Origin: Streptantibioticus cattleyicolor NRRL 8057 = DSM 46488
GTDB lineage: Bacteria; Actinomycetota; Actinomycetes; Streptomycetales; Streptomycetaceae
DNA: 64,000 nucleotides
Direction of reading: 5' to 3'
Assembly: GCF_000240165.1 (NCBI RefSeq)
Contig: NC_017586.1
Span: 1,984,001 to 2,048,000, forward strand
Part shown: positions 8,352-16,877 of the stretch, piece after piece
How positions within the stretch are numbered: position 1 is the first letter of the stretch
How the letters are laid out: each line of letters opens with the position of its first letter
Translations under genes and position numbers: made by a program
Notes under the pieces: generated by a model
Seen by the model: only the letters and a program-made list of their open reading frames with translations
What the model was told of the DNA's origin: nothing
Database searches by the model: none

Positions 8352-9620
8352 TCACCGCTTCTCCACCGTGACCGGCCAGCCCCCGGAGCGGTCCCGGCGC
8401 CCGACCCGGAAGCGGATCACCGCGTCACGGCCGGGGCCGTAGCGGTGGGCGTAGGACTCGCCGGAGCGCAGCGGGGCGTCGGCGAGCGGCGGGTAGACCG
8501 AGTCTCCGTAGCAGCCGCCGGTGCCGGGGTGGCCGTCGAGCACCCGTATCGGGCCCTGCCCGGAGGGGACGTCGGTGCGCACCTCGTACAGCAGGACGCC
8601 CTCGGCGCAGCTGGTGGCGTCGTTGCCGCGGGTGGTACGGGCCTCGGCGGCCAGCGCGGAGACGGCGCTGGTGGGCACCACCAGCAGCCGGGTGCCGCGG
8701 CCGGGGGCCTCCACCGGGGCCAGCCGGGCGGTGCTGGTGCCGCGCCGGGCGGCGCAGGCCACCTGGTCGCCGTCGAGCCAGCCGTACTTCCACTTGTGCC
8801 AGCCGAACAGGTCGGGCGCCAGCCCGAATTGACTACCCATCAGGTCCCAGTCGCCGACCCGGGTGTCCCAGCCGGCTCCGGCTCCGCCGCCGTCCGGCGG
8901 GCGGGCGTACAGGTCGGGCAGGTCGAAGACGTGGTTGGTCTCGTGGGCCAGGACGTTGCGGTCCGGCGGGCGGTGTTCGAAGACGGTGACGAAGCGGCGG
9001 ACGCCGGAGCCCGGGGCGGGCAGCGGGCGGTCCAGGCTGATCACCTTGGTGGCGTCGGAGTCCACCCCGGGGGCGCCGGGGTCGGCCACCAGGTAGACCA
9101 CCGGGTAGCGCCCGAGGTCCACGGCGTGGCCGACGGCGGCCACCGCGTCGCGCAGGTACCGGCCACGGGGCGCCGCCGCCCAGTCCCGGTGGATGGCGTA
9201 GGCGCCGGCCGGCCGCGGCATGGTGAACCAGCGCGGCACCACGCGCGGGCGCAGCCGGAAGCGCCCGTAGGAGGCGCGGGCGAAGTAGGCGGTGGTGGCC
9301 GGGAAGTGATCGGTGGCCAGTTCGGCCGGGGGCGTCTCGGGGCGGTGGCCGGGGAAGGCGAGGAAGAGCAGCACCGCGCGGAGTTCGCCACGGGGCCGCG
9401 GATAGGCCGGATCCCAGTCGCTGACACCCTCGGAGTGGCGTACCGCGGTGCGCTCCAGGGCGCACGGGCCGCCGCGCGGGACGGCCACCGCGGGCCCGGT
9501 GGCCAGTGTCCAGGCGACCAGCGCGGCGAACCCCCACAGCAGCGCGGTCGCCCGGCGCGCGATGCGCCGGTCGCGGTCGGGCGTGCGCCGGGGCACGTCC
9601 GCTATGCCATGTGCTCGCAC
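8352..9620 (-). CDS. Secreted M6-like zinc metalloprotease, paralogue B
   Basis: Second member of the tandem protease pair. Counting from GTG 9620, HETNH lies at 226-230 and PDLY at 235-238, followed by WDLMSQ-type and FGWHKWKYGWL segments as in paralogue A. A hydrophobic segment at about 26-46 (ALLWGFAALVAWTLA) is a signal peptide or anchor. GTG 9620 is chosen because GGGGAGG stands six bases before it; an in-frame GTG at 9662 would add 14 residues. The two paralogues probably arose by duplication and may have different substrates; no pro-region or C-terminal domain can be distinguished. Confidence 0.78.
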   Translation of the reverse strand: MRAHGIADVPRRTPDRDRRIARRATALLWGFAALVAWTLATGPAVAVPRGGPCALERTAVRHSEGVSDWDPAYPRPRGELRAVLLFLAFPGHRPETPPAELATDHFPATTAYFARASYGRFRLRPRVVPRWFTMPRPAGAYAIHRDWAAAPRGRYLRDAVAAVGHAVDLGRYPVVYLVADPGAPGVDSDATKVISLDRPLPAPGSGVRRFVTVFEHRPPDRNVLAHETNHVFDLPDLYARPPDGGGAGAGWDTRVGDWDLMGSQFGLAPDLFGWHKWKYGWLDGDQVACAARRGTSTARLAPVEAPGRGTRLLVVPTSAVSALAAEARTTRGNDATSCAEGVLLYEVRTDVPSGQGPIRVLDGHPGTGGCYGDSVYPPLADAPLRSGESYAHRYGPGRDAVIRFRVGRRDRSGGWPVTVEKR

Positions 9621-9768
9621 GCGACCTCCCCGGACCGGATCGGGTGACCTCGTCCCCCTCACCCTTGCCCCGGTTGCGGGGGTTTGCCCTGTTCTACTGG
9701 TCCGGACGGGTCAGTCTCGATCAGCTACGGTCCGTAACGGGCGATCGTCAGCGATCGTGGAGGGGCAG

Positions 9769-9855
9769 ATGAGTACAGCACTCATGCACGAACGATCAGC
9801 CGGTCGCGTGCAATACCGCCGCCGTGCCAAGAATCACCGCCCGCACGGTGGCTGA
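9769..9855 (+). CDS. Possible 28-residue basic peptide
   Basis: ATG 9769 is preceded by GGAGGGG at good spacing and opens a 28-codon frame rich in Arg and His (MSTALMHERSAGR at the start), ending at TGA 9853. It sits in the 300-base divergent region between the protease pair and the GGDEF-EAL gene. The strong ribosome site and an ordinary stop are the only evidence. It could be a leader peptide or a chance frame. Confidence 0.3.
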   Translation: MSTALMHERSAGRVQYRRRAKNHRPHGG

Positions 9856-9954
9856 CGGACACCGCGAACCTCTATGATCGCCACATTTCCAGCGTGAAAA
9901 CCGTCCGCGGCCGGACACCGGTCCCTCCCCGACTACTTGTGCGAGACGACTGCG

Positions 9955-11814
9955 ATGCGGGAGCAAGCTGAAGGCAGACCCTCGGTCGGCCGGGAGAGCG
10001 AGCCCGCGACACATCCCTCAAGCATCACGGAGTGTGACGAGCTGACCCCCGGACGCCCCACCGGGCTGCTCCGCGACTACCACGCCGCCTTCAACGCCGC
10101 CCGGGGCGCGATGGCGCTCCTCGACCACGACGGCCACCTGCTGGCCGCCAACCCGGCGCTCGGCACCCTGCTCGGCTGCGACCCGGCCCGCCTCACCGAC
10201 CGGCAGGCCGCCGACCTGGTGGGGCTGGGCGGCGACGAACGGATCCGGGACGCCTACCGCGAAGTGCTCAGCGGCCGACGGGACCGGCTGCGCTGCACCT
10301 GCCGCCTCAAGCACGCCGACGGCCACGCGCTCTGGGCCGAGGTCACCGTCGACCGGCTGCGCCACGCCGAGCCCTCGCTGCCCGCGCCGTGCGCCCCGGA
10401 GGCGGAACGGCCGGCCGCGCCCCGCCCGGTGGCCGGCCGCGCCGAGGGCACCGCCGGCGCGCTGCTGTGCGTCCAGGACGTCACCGAACGACGCGAACTC
10501 GCCGACCGGCTGCGCCACTTGCAGATGCACGACCCGGTGACCCGGCTGCCCAACCGCACCCTCTTCTTCGAACGCCTCTCCGCCGCGCTGCGCTCCCCCG
10601 CCACCGGCCGGGTCGGCATCTGCTACCTCGACCTGGACGGCTTCAAGGCGATCAACGACACCCTCGGCCACGCCATCGGCGACCGGCTGCTGGCCGCCGT
10701 CGCCGCCCGGCTCACCGCCTGCGTGACCGACGGCGGCCACCTGGCGGCCCGGCTCGGCGGGGACGAGTTCGCGCTGCTGGTCGAGGAGTCGGCGGGCACC
10801 GAACAGCTCACCACGCTGGCCGAGTCGGTGCTCACCGCTCTGCAACGCCCGTTCGACCTGGACGGCCACCGGCTCGCCGTCTCGGCCAGCATCGGCGTGG
10901 TGGAGCGCTCGGCGGCCGGCACCACGGCCACCGGTCTGATGCAGGCCGCGGACACCACGCTGTACTGGGCCAAGGCCGACGGCAAGGCCCGCTGGACGCT
11001 CTTCGACCCGGAGCGCAACGCCAACCGGATGACCCGCCAGTCGCTGTCGTCCACACTGCGCCAGGCGGTGGAGCGCGGCGAGTTCACCCTGGAGTACCAG
11101 CCGCTGGTGGCGCTGGACGGGGGGCGGCTGCGCGGCGTCGAGGCGCTGGTGCGCTGGGAGCATCCGCGGTTCGGCCGGCTCGCGCCGAATCGCTTCATCT
11201 CACTGGCCGAGGAGAACGGTTCCATCGTCCAGCTCGGCCGCTGGGTGCTGGCCGAGTCCTGCCGCTGGGCCCGCGCCTGGCACAAGGACCACCCCGAGGC
11301 GCCGCCGTTCGTCAGCGTCAACGTGGCGGTGCGTCAGGTGTGGGACTCCGACCTGGTGGGCGACGTGGCCGCGGTGCTGGACGAGACCGGGCTGCCGCCC
11401 GCGCTGCTCCAGCTGGAGCTGACCGAGTCCGCGGTGATGGGCTCCACCGGCCGTCCGTTGCAGGCGCTGTACGCGCTCCACGAGATGGGGGTGCGGATCG
11501 CCATCGACGACTTCGGCACCGGCTACTCCAACCTGGCCTATCTGAGCCGGCTGCCGGTGACCGCGCTCAAGCTGGACGGATCGTTCGTCCGCGGCTTCCG
11601 CTCCCGTGAGCACCCCAACCCGGCCGACGAGACCATCGTGGAGGCGCTGGTGCAGCTGGCCCACCGGCTCGGGATCACGGTGACCGCGGAGTGCGTGGAG
11701 AGCGCGGAGCAGGCCGAGCGGCTGCGCCGGATCGGCTGCGACACCGGCCAGGGGTGGTTCTACTCCCGGCCGGTCGCCCCGGACCGGATCACGGCGATGC
11801 TCGGCGGGGGCTGA
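9955..11814 (+). CDS. PAS-GGDEF-EAL cyclic di-GMP turnover protein
   Basis: Cytoplasmic cyclic di-GMP enzyme with a PAS sensor (about 35-180), a GGDEF domain (190-350) with intact GGDEF at 268-272, and an EAL domain (365-615) with EAL at 396-398, Glu in LELTES, DDFGTGYS at 518-525 and the Lys of ALKLDGSF. Both cyclase and phosphodiesterase sites look usable, although the usual AEGVE motif reads AECVE (579-583). No RxxD inhibitory site stands before GGDEF. The architecture matches the Streptomyces CdgA/RmdA type, which affects the timing of sporulation; I cannot say which. ATG 9955 is chosen; TTG 9937 is an in-frame alternative. No membrane segment is present. Confidence 0.88.
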   Translation: MREQAEGRPSVGRESEPATHPSSITECDELTPGRPTGLLRDYHAAFNAARGAMALLDHDGHLLAANPALGTLLGCDPARLTDRQAADLVGLGGDERIRDAYREVLSGRRDRLRCTCRLKHADGHALWAEVTVDRLRHAEPSLPAPCAPEAERPAAPRPVAGRAEGTAGALLCVQDVTERRELADRLRHLQMHDPVTRLPNRTLFFERLSAALRSPATGRVGICYLDLDGFKAINDTLGHAIGDRLLAAVAARLTACVTDGGHLAARLGGDEFALLVEESAGTEQLTTLAESVLTALQRPFDLDGHRLAVSASIGVVERSAAGTTATGLMQAADTTLYWAKADGKARWTLFDPERNANRMTRQSLSSTLRQAVERGEFTLEYQPLVALDGGRLRGVEALVRWEHPRFGRLAPNRFISLAEENGSIVQLGRWVLAESCRWARAWHKDHPEAPPFVSVNVAVRQVWDSDLVGDVAAVLDETGLPPALLQLELTESAVMGSTGRPLQALYALHEMGVRIAIDDFGTGYSNLAYLSRLPVTALKLDGSFVRGFRSREHPNPADETIVEALVQLAHRLGITVTAECVESAEQAERLRRIGCDTGQGWFYSRPVAPDRITAMLGGG

Positions 11815-11852
11815 GCCCTCCGCCGAGCACCGTCCGCGAGACGTGGCCGGTC

Positions 11853-13589
11853 TCAGCAGGCGCCGAGGTCCTGCCAGGCGCCCCACTGGCTGGCGCCGGG
11901 CACCTCACCCTGCGTCCACCACTTGGCCTGCCAGGTGTGGCCGTTGTAGGAGACGGTGTTGCCCGCGGTGTAGACCGCCGACTTGTCCCAGGCCGCGGCG
12001 GTGCAGGTGCCGGGGGTCGGGGTGGGGGTCGGGGTCGGGGTGGGGGTCGGGGTCGGAGTGGGCGTCGGAGTGGGGGTCGGGGTCGAGGAGCACGAGGCGG
12101 CCGAGCCGTTGGTGGCGTCCACGATCTTGTTGAAGAGCGTGGCCGAGGTGTCCAGGTCCAGCAGCGAGTACATCATCGAGCCGCCGAGCCCGTGGCAGTG
12201 CGCGTAGTCCGCCTTGGCCTGGATCGACTGGGCGCCCAGGCCCGTCCAGAACTCGGTGCCGTTGTAGAACCAGTTGGAGCCCGTCTTGGGGTCGTAGAAG
12301 GTGTCCGCCGGGTTGTCGACGATCCCGGTGAGCTCCTTGTAGTAGGCGGTGCCCGCGGTCTGGCTCAGGCTGCGCGCCGAGGCGGGGCCGGTGGCCGACT
12401 GGTACAGGCCGTGGTTGCTCCCGGCGGGGACGCCGGTCCAGCCGCGGTAGTACAGCGGGTAGCCCATGGTGAGCTTGGCCGCCGGGAAGCCGCCGGCGAT
12501 CCCGTAGGCCGCGTCACCGGTGGTCCAGGCCTTGACGGCGTTGTCGGTGCTGTACTTCTCGGTGCCCGGGTCGACGGCCTTGGACGGGTCGTCGGGCGAG
12601 GAGTACGTCGGGTCCTGGTGGTTGGTGGGCCCGGTGGCGTCCCACGCGCCGTGCATGTCGTAGGTCATGACGTTCGCGTAGTCCAGGTACTGGCCGACCT
12701 TGTCGGTCTGGATCTGCGCGATCTTGTCCTGGCCGGCCGGCATCGCGGCGGTCAGCAGCATCTTGCGGTTGCCGGCGGCGCCGTACGCGTCCAGCTCGCT
12801 GCGGAACTCGGCCAGCAGCGCGGTGTAGTTGGCCTTGTCGGCCGTGCTGTAGTGGTTGCCCACATGGCCGCCCGGCGAGCCCGGGTACTCCCAGTCGATG
12901 TCGAAGCCGTCGAAGATCCCGGCGGCGCTGCCCGGGCCGCCGTAGCCGCCCTGCACCGGCAGGTTGCCCTTGATGAACATGTCGATGCAGGAGCTGACGA
13001 ACTTCTTGCGGCTGGCGTCGCTGGCGGCGACGTCGGAGAAGTACTTGGAGTACGTCCAGCCGCCGATGGAGGCGACGATCCTCAGCTTGGGGTACTTCGC
13101 CTTCAGCTCCTTGAGCTGGTTGAAGTTGCCCACGATCGGCTGGTTCCAGGTGTCCGCCTGGCCGTTGACGCTGATGTCGGCGCCGAACGACTTCTGGTAG
13201 TCGGCGAAGGCGTCGCCCGCCCCGTCACCGGCGTTGGGGTCGCTCTCGTTGGAGGCGTCGGACGCCTTGGTGGCCTCGAAACAGGTCAGGTTGGACGGGT
13301 CGATGTTCTCGAACGAGTAGTTGAGGATGTCGAGCTTGCCGGCGATGCCGCGGGTGTCGAGGTCCTTGGGGTAGAACGCGTTGCCGTACACGCTCCACTG
13401 GTCGTAGTAGGCGATCTTCACGCCGCCGCTGCTCGCCGCCGCCGGGGCCGCCGCGGCGGCCGGGGCGGGGGCGGCCCCCGCCGACGCGGCCCCGGCGAGC
13501 GCGCCGACGGCCCCGGCGGCGAGCGCCAGCACCGACAGCGCGGCGGTCAGCGGTCTGTTGGCCTGTCGGCCCTTGCGGAACACATGCAC
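11853..13589 (-). CDS. Secreted GH18 chitinase with C-terminal chitin-binding module
   Basis: Extracellular chitinase. Residues 1-40 are a signal peptide rich in Ala, then a GH18 domain (about 55-490) with SIGGWTYS at 174-181 and the catalytic DGFDIDWEY motif (Asp227, Asp230, Asp232, Glu234; Glu is the acid). A pure Thr-Pro repeat linker of about 30 residues (497-527) leads to a CBM5/12 module (528-578) with the AKWWT chitin-binding motif. GTG 13589 is chosen because AGGAGG precedes it; upstream in-frame sequence has no coding character. Two dre-like boxes and a vegetative-type promoter stand upstream, so repression by DasR and induction by GlcN-6-P is expected. It shares the same module with the second chitinase at 16878. 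Confidence 0.93.
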   Translation of the reverse strand: MHVFRKGRQANRPLTAALSVLALAAGAVGALAGAASAGAAPAPAAAAAPAAASSGGVKIAYYDQWSVYGNAFYPKDLDTRGIAGKLDILNYSFENIDPSNLTCFEATKASDASNESDPNAGDGAGDAFADYQKSFGADISVNGQADTWNQPIVGNFNQLKELKAKYPKLRIVASIGGWTYSKYFSDVAASDASRKKFVSSCIDMFIKGNLPVQGGYGGPGSAAGIFDGFDIDWEYPGSPGGHVGNHYSTADKANYTALLAEFRSELDAYGAAGNRKMLLTAAMPAGQDKIAQIQTDKVGQYLDYANVMTYDMHGAWDATGPTNHQDPTYSSPDDPSKAVDPGTEKYSTDNAVKAWTTGDAAYGIAGGFPAAKLTMGYPLYYRGWTGVPAGSNHGLYQSATGPASARSLSQTAGTAYYKELTGIVDNPADTFYDPKTGSNWFYNGTEFWTGLGAQSIQAKADYAHCHGLGGSMMYSLLDLDTSATLFNKIVDATNGSAASCSSTPTPTPTPTPTPTPTPTPTPTPTPGTCTAAAWDKSAVYTAGNTVSYNGHTWQAKWWTQGEVPGASQWGAWQDLGAC

Positions 13590-13639
13590 GGGGACAACCT
13601 CCTGGTGTGGGGGCGCGGGCAGGGGACCGCGGTCGTGTA

Positions 13640-13697
13640 TGGATAACTGCCGCGTCAGGTACGCGTCAATGGTCTGGACTAATCCTGGACTAGACCA
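13640..13697 (-). promoter_or_regulatory. Chitinase promoter with two DasR-box-like sites
   Basis: On the minus strand TTGACG (13669-13664) and TATCCA (13645-13640) are 18 bases apart. Two matches to the dre core TGGTCTAGACCA lie just upstream of the -35: TGGTCTGGACTA at 13670-13681 (10 of 12) and TGGACTAGACCA at 13686-13697 (11 of 12). Confidence 0.72.
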
Positions 13698-13800
13698 ATA
13701 CCCGGGCCACGCCGCCGTTCCCCGGGAACAGAAGGCAACGGGCGACTGGACCACGGCCGTCCGCGACACGGCGCCCCGGCGGCGCGGTTGAGCAGCGCGC

Positions 13801-13830
13801 CGCCCCCGGGCCACCAGGCACCCGGGGGCG
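13801..13830 (-). terminator. Terminator of the flavin monooxygenase gene
   Basis: CGCCCCCGGG and its complement form a 10-base-pair stem with a 10-base loop, 14 bases beyond the stop of the gene at 13844. Confidence 0.6.
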
Positions 13831-13843
13831 GTGAGGGGGGCGG

Positions 13844-14995
13844 TCAGGCGGACGCGGTCGGCAGCCCGTAGACGTCCGCGATCAGCTCGTACGAGCGCAG
13901 CCGGGCCTGGGGGCCGTGCGCGTTGGAGGTGAGCATCAGCTCGTCCGCGCCGGTGCGTTCGACCAGCGCGTCGAGCCCCTTGCGCACCGTGTCCGGGGTG
14001 CCGAACTCCACGTCGGCGAGCCAGGAGTCGGCGAACTCCCGCTCCATCGGCGAGAACGGGTACGCCTCGGCCTCCTCGGGGGTGGGGACGAGGCCGGGGC
14101 GGCCGGTGCGCAGCCGGAGCATGGCCAGCGCGCCGGTGAGCACCTGGCGGCGGGCCTCCTTCTCGTCCTCGGCGGCGAACGCCTGCACGCCGATGAGCGC
14201 GTAGGGGCGGTCGAGCACGGCCGAGGGCTTGAAGGAGTCCCGGTACAGCTCCAGCGCCGGCACCGTGTTGCGGGCCGAGAAGTGGTGGGCGAAGGCGAAC
14301 GGCAGCCCGAGCGCCCCGGCGAGCTGGGCGCTGAACCCGGAGGAGCCCAGCAGCCACACCGGCGGGCGGTGCGGGGACTGCACGCCGCCGGGCGAGGTCG
14401 CCTGCACCGGACCGGGGACGGCGTGGATCCGCGCGTAGGGGTGGCCCTCGGGGAAGTCGTCGTCGAGGAAGCGGACCAACTCGGCGAGCTGACGCGGGAA
14501 GTCGTCGGCGCCCTCGCGCAGGCCGTCGGCGCGGCGCAGCGCGGCGGCGGTGGCGCCGTCGGTGCCCGGGGCACGCCCGAGGCCCAGGTCGATCCGGCCG
14601 GGGGCGAGCGCCTCCAGGGTGCCGAACTGCTCGGCGATCACCAGCGGGGCGTGGTTGGGCAGCATCACCCCGCCCGAGCCGAGCCGGATGGAGGTGGTGT
14701 GGGCGGCGAGGTTGGCCAGGATGACCGCGGGCGAGGTGCTGGCGACGCCGGGCATCGAGTGGTGTTCGGCCACCCAGTAGCGGTGGAAGCCGCGGGACTC
14801 GGCGAGCCCGGCCAGCCGGGCGCTGGTGCGCAGCGCGTCGCCCGCGGTGCGCCCGGCGCCTACGGTGACCAGGTCGAGCACGGACAACGGCACCGGGGCG
14901 GTGCCGTGGGCGGTGCCGCGGATGCCGTCGCCGGCCGCCGGTGCGGGGCCGTCGCTCCCGGACCGCTGCTCGTCGGTGTAGTGCTCGTCAGCCAC
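13844..14995 (-). CDS. LLM-class flavin-dependent oxidoreductase
   Basis: A luciferase-like monooxygenase of the single-component MsnO8-like type, which uses reduced flavin to oxidise an unknown small molecule. Typical segments are PLSVLDLVTVGAG (substituted start of the TIM barrel), YWVAEHHSMPGVASTSPAV, IRLGSGGVMLPNHAPLVIAEQFGTLEAL and GRIDLGLGRAPGTD. Residues 1-35 form a disordered acidic/Gly extension. The gene stands alone, 95 bases from the divergent-free UspA gene upstream, with its own terminator. Confidence 0.85.
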   Translation of the reverse strand: MADEHYTDEQRSGSDGPAPAAGDGIRGTAHGTAPVPLSVLDLVTVGAGRTAGDALRTSARLAGLAESRGFHRYWVAEHHSMPGVASTSPAVILANLAAHTTSIRLGSGGVMLPNHAPLVIAEQFGTLEALAPGRIDLGLGRAPGTDGATAAALRRADGLREGADDFPRQLAELVRFLDDDFPEGHPYARIHAVPGPVQATSPGGVQSPHRPPVWLLGSSGFSAQLAGALGLPFAFAHHFSARNTVPALELYRDSFKPSAVLDRPYALIGVQAFAAEDEKEARRQVLTGALAMLRLRTGRPGLVPTPEEAEAYPFSPMEREFADSWLADVEFGTPDTVRKGLDALVERTGADELMLTSNAHGPQARLRSYELIADVYGLPTASA

Positions 14996-15090
14996 GCTCG
15001 GTCGCCTCCCGGACGGATGGGTCGGTACTGCCGGGAGGGGACAACCGGAGCGATTCTCCGGTTATTCCCGGGCGGCGGACGGCACGGCCG

Positions 15091-15609
15091 TCAGGCGCCG
15101 GCCGTACGGGCCAGCAGGGCGAGCGGGTCGGCGACCCGGTGGGCGCGGGAGAGGGTGTCGCGCAGCTCGGACGGGGGCACCGCGAGCACCGGGCAGACCG
15201 CCTGCTCCAGGCAGTGGCGGGCCACCGAGCGACGGAAGAGGCGGGTGACCCGGCGCCGTCCGCCGGTGCTGACCACCAGCAGGTCGTCGGGGCGGTCGGC
15301 GACGGCCGTCAGCACCTCGCCGGGCTCGCCGCGCACCACCAGGGCGCTCATCCGCACGCCCTCCAGCCGGCCGCCGAACGCGTCGTCGAACGCCTGGGCC
15401 AGCCGCAGCCGCGCGGACCGCTCCCACTCGCGCAGCAGCGGCGGGCAGGGGCTGCGCAGATAGGCCGTCTCGCCGCCGGGCGGCGTCCAGGCGAGCACCG
15501 GGACGAGCAGCGCGTCCCGCCGCCGCGCCTCCGCGATCGCCCGGTGCAGGGCGGTGAGGCTGTTGAGCGATCCGCTCACCCCGACGATCACGCGTGCCTG
15601 CCCGGCCAC
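15091..15609 (-). CDS. Universal stress protein (UspA-like)
   Basis: Single Usp domain of 172 residues. The fold is recognised from VIVGVSGSLNSLTALHRAI at the N-terminus, VVRGEPGEVLTAVADRPDDLLVVSTGG in the centre, and the nucleotide-binding-like GGRRRVTRLFRRSVARHCLEQAVCPVLAVP at the end. The final G-x2-G-x9-GS signature of ATP-binding members is not intact (Arg and Ala replace Gly), so ATP binding is uncertain. The last 25 residues go beyond the usual domain. Confidence 0.78.
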   Translation of the reverse strand: MAGQARVIVGVSGSLNSLTALHRAIAEARRRDALLVPVLAWTPPGGETAYLRSPCPPLLREWERSARLRLAQAFDDAFGGRLEGVRMSALVVRGEPGEVLTAVADRPDDLLVVSTGGRRRVTRLFRRSVARHCLEQAVCPVLAVPPSELRDTLSRAHRVADPLALLARTAGA

Positions 15610-16036
15610 GACGGCCCCTCCATGTCTGCTCGATTGCGTGTGTACGAACTGCGTGTCACCTATGTTCGACGTTTGAACACCAGGTAAAACAGGTGCCTCG
15701 CCTGTGTTTCGCAGGCATATTCGCCGGATTCACCTATCAATTTAGCAGCGAGGGTGGCGCGGCACCAAAGAAGCACGAAGCACGCGGACCGCTGGCGGGG
15801 CACGCCGGCGTACGGCGGGGGCGCATGGCTTGTGCCGTTGGCATATGCCAGAGTGACAATCCGCTGGACAACCCCACGGAAAGCGCTCTCGAAGTGGGCA
15901 ACCCCGGCCCCCGGCAGGGCCGTTGAGGCTATCGTTGGGAGCGGCCGGCTTCCGGACGGTGCACCGCGCCACGCGTCCGCGCCGGGCGGCCCGGCCACGC
16001 ACGAGGCAAGCGGTCACACCTGCTGAGGGGGACACC
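15610..16036. other. 427-base intergenic region with low-GC stretch and palindrome
   Basis: No convincing gene. Bases about 15650-15770 are much richer in A/T than the rest of the window and probably hold the promoter of the UspA gene. A perfect 12-base palindrome TGGCATATGCCA lies at 15839-15850, about 190 bases before the IclR gene, and is a candidate operator. Translations across this region do not look like protein. Confidence 0.5.
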
Positions 16037-16792
16037 GTGGCGCTGGAGCACCGGAGGATGGCGCCCGCCTACGCCGTCCAGTACGCGATGCGGCTGCTGG
16101 AGACCGTCGACCGGCACGGCTGCGGCGTGAGCGGCGAGCAGCTCTCCCGTGAGCTCCGGGTGCCCGTGGGCGACCTCGCCCCGCTGCTGACGATGCTGCG
16201 GCGCGAGGGCTACCTCAGCGTCCTGCCCGACGGCGCCTTCGTGGTCGGCGAGTCGCTGCTGCTGCTCGGCACCACCAACCGCAAGCAGGCGCTGGCCGAC
16301 AAGATCAAGGGCATCCTCAACCGGCTGCGCGACGAGGTGGGCGCCGCGGTCTACTTCAGCCGTTACGACGACGGCGAGGTGCGGATCGTGGACTACGCCG
16401 ACGGCCCGGCCGCGCCCAGGGTCAACGAGTGGGTGGACTTCCGTTCCGCCGCCCACGCCAGCGCCGTCGGCAAGTGCCTGCTCACCCAGCTCGACCAGGA
16501 CGGCCGCCGCGACCACCTGTCCCGGCACAAGGTGGCCCGGCTCACCTCCAAGACGATCACCAACGAGAAGGTGCTCTTCACCAAGTTGGACAGCCAGCCC
16601 GCCACCGTCCCCACGCTCGACCTCCAGGAGTACGCGGTCGGCACGGTGTGCGCCGCCGTCCCGGTCACCGTGGGCAGCGCGGTGTGCTGCCTGGCCGTCT
16701 CCATGCCGCTGGACCGGGCGCACCGGCTGCGGGCGGCGGCCGACACGCTCAACAAGCGGGCCGCGCCGGTGCTGCTGTCGCTGGCGTTCTGA
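16037..16792 (+). CDS. IclR-family regulator, SsgR-like
   Basis: A 251-residue transcription factor with an N-terminal winged helix (about 10-75; LSRELRVPVGDLAPLLTML recognition region) and a C-terminal IclR effector domain (90-250). The segments VNEWVDFRSAAHASAVGKCLL, DHLSRHKVARLTS and TVPTLDLQEYAVGTVCAAVPV resemble, from memory, SsgR, the IclR protein that activates the sporulation gene ssgA. No ssgA gene is next to it in this window, so it may be a paralogue. GTG 16037 follows TGAGGGGG. Confidence 0.75.
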   Translation: MALEHRRMAPAYAVQYAMRLLETVDRHGCGVSGEQLSRELRVPVGDLAPLLTMLRREGYLSVLPDGAFVVGESLLLLGTTNRKQALADKIKGILNRLRDEVGAAVYFSRYDDGEVRIVDYADGPAAPRVNEWVDFRSAAHASAVGKCLLTQLDQDGRRDHLSRHKVARLTSKTITNEKVLFTKLDSQPATVPTLDLQEYAVGTVCAAVPVTVGSAVCCLAVSMPLDRAHRLRAAADTLNKRAAPVLLSLAF

Positions 16793-16877
16793 AACCCCGG
16801 CGCGACGCAGCGCCTGGACGAACGGAGCGGGGCCGGGCGCGCACCCGCCCGACCCCTGCTCTGCTTTACGTCCGGCG

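Noticed and set aside
9725-9735. Palindrome TACGGTCCGTA as a BldD site upstream of the GGDEF-EAL gene
   Set aside because: Half-site spacing and the first base do not fit the BldD pattern as I remember it; too weak to call.
12000-12085. G-rich repeat (ggggtc/gggggtc) on the plus strand as a structured DNA element
   Set aside because: It is the complement of the Thr-Pro linker codons of the chitinase.
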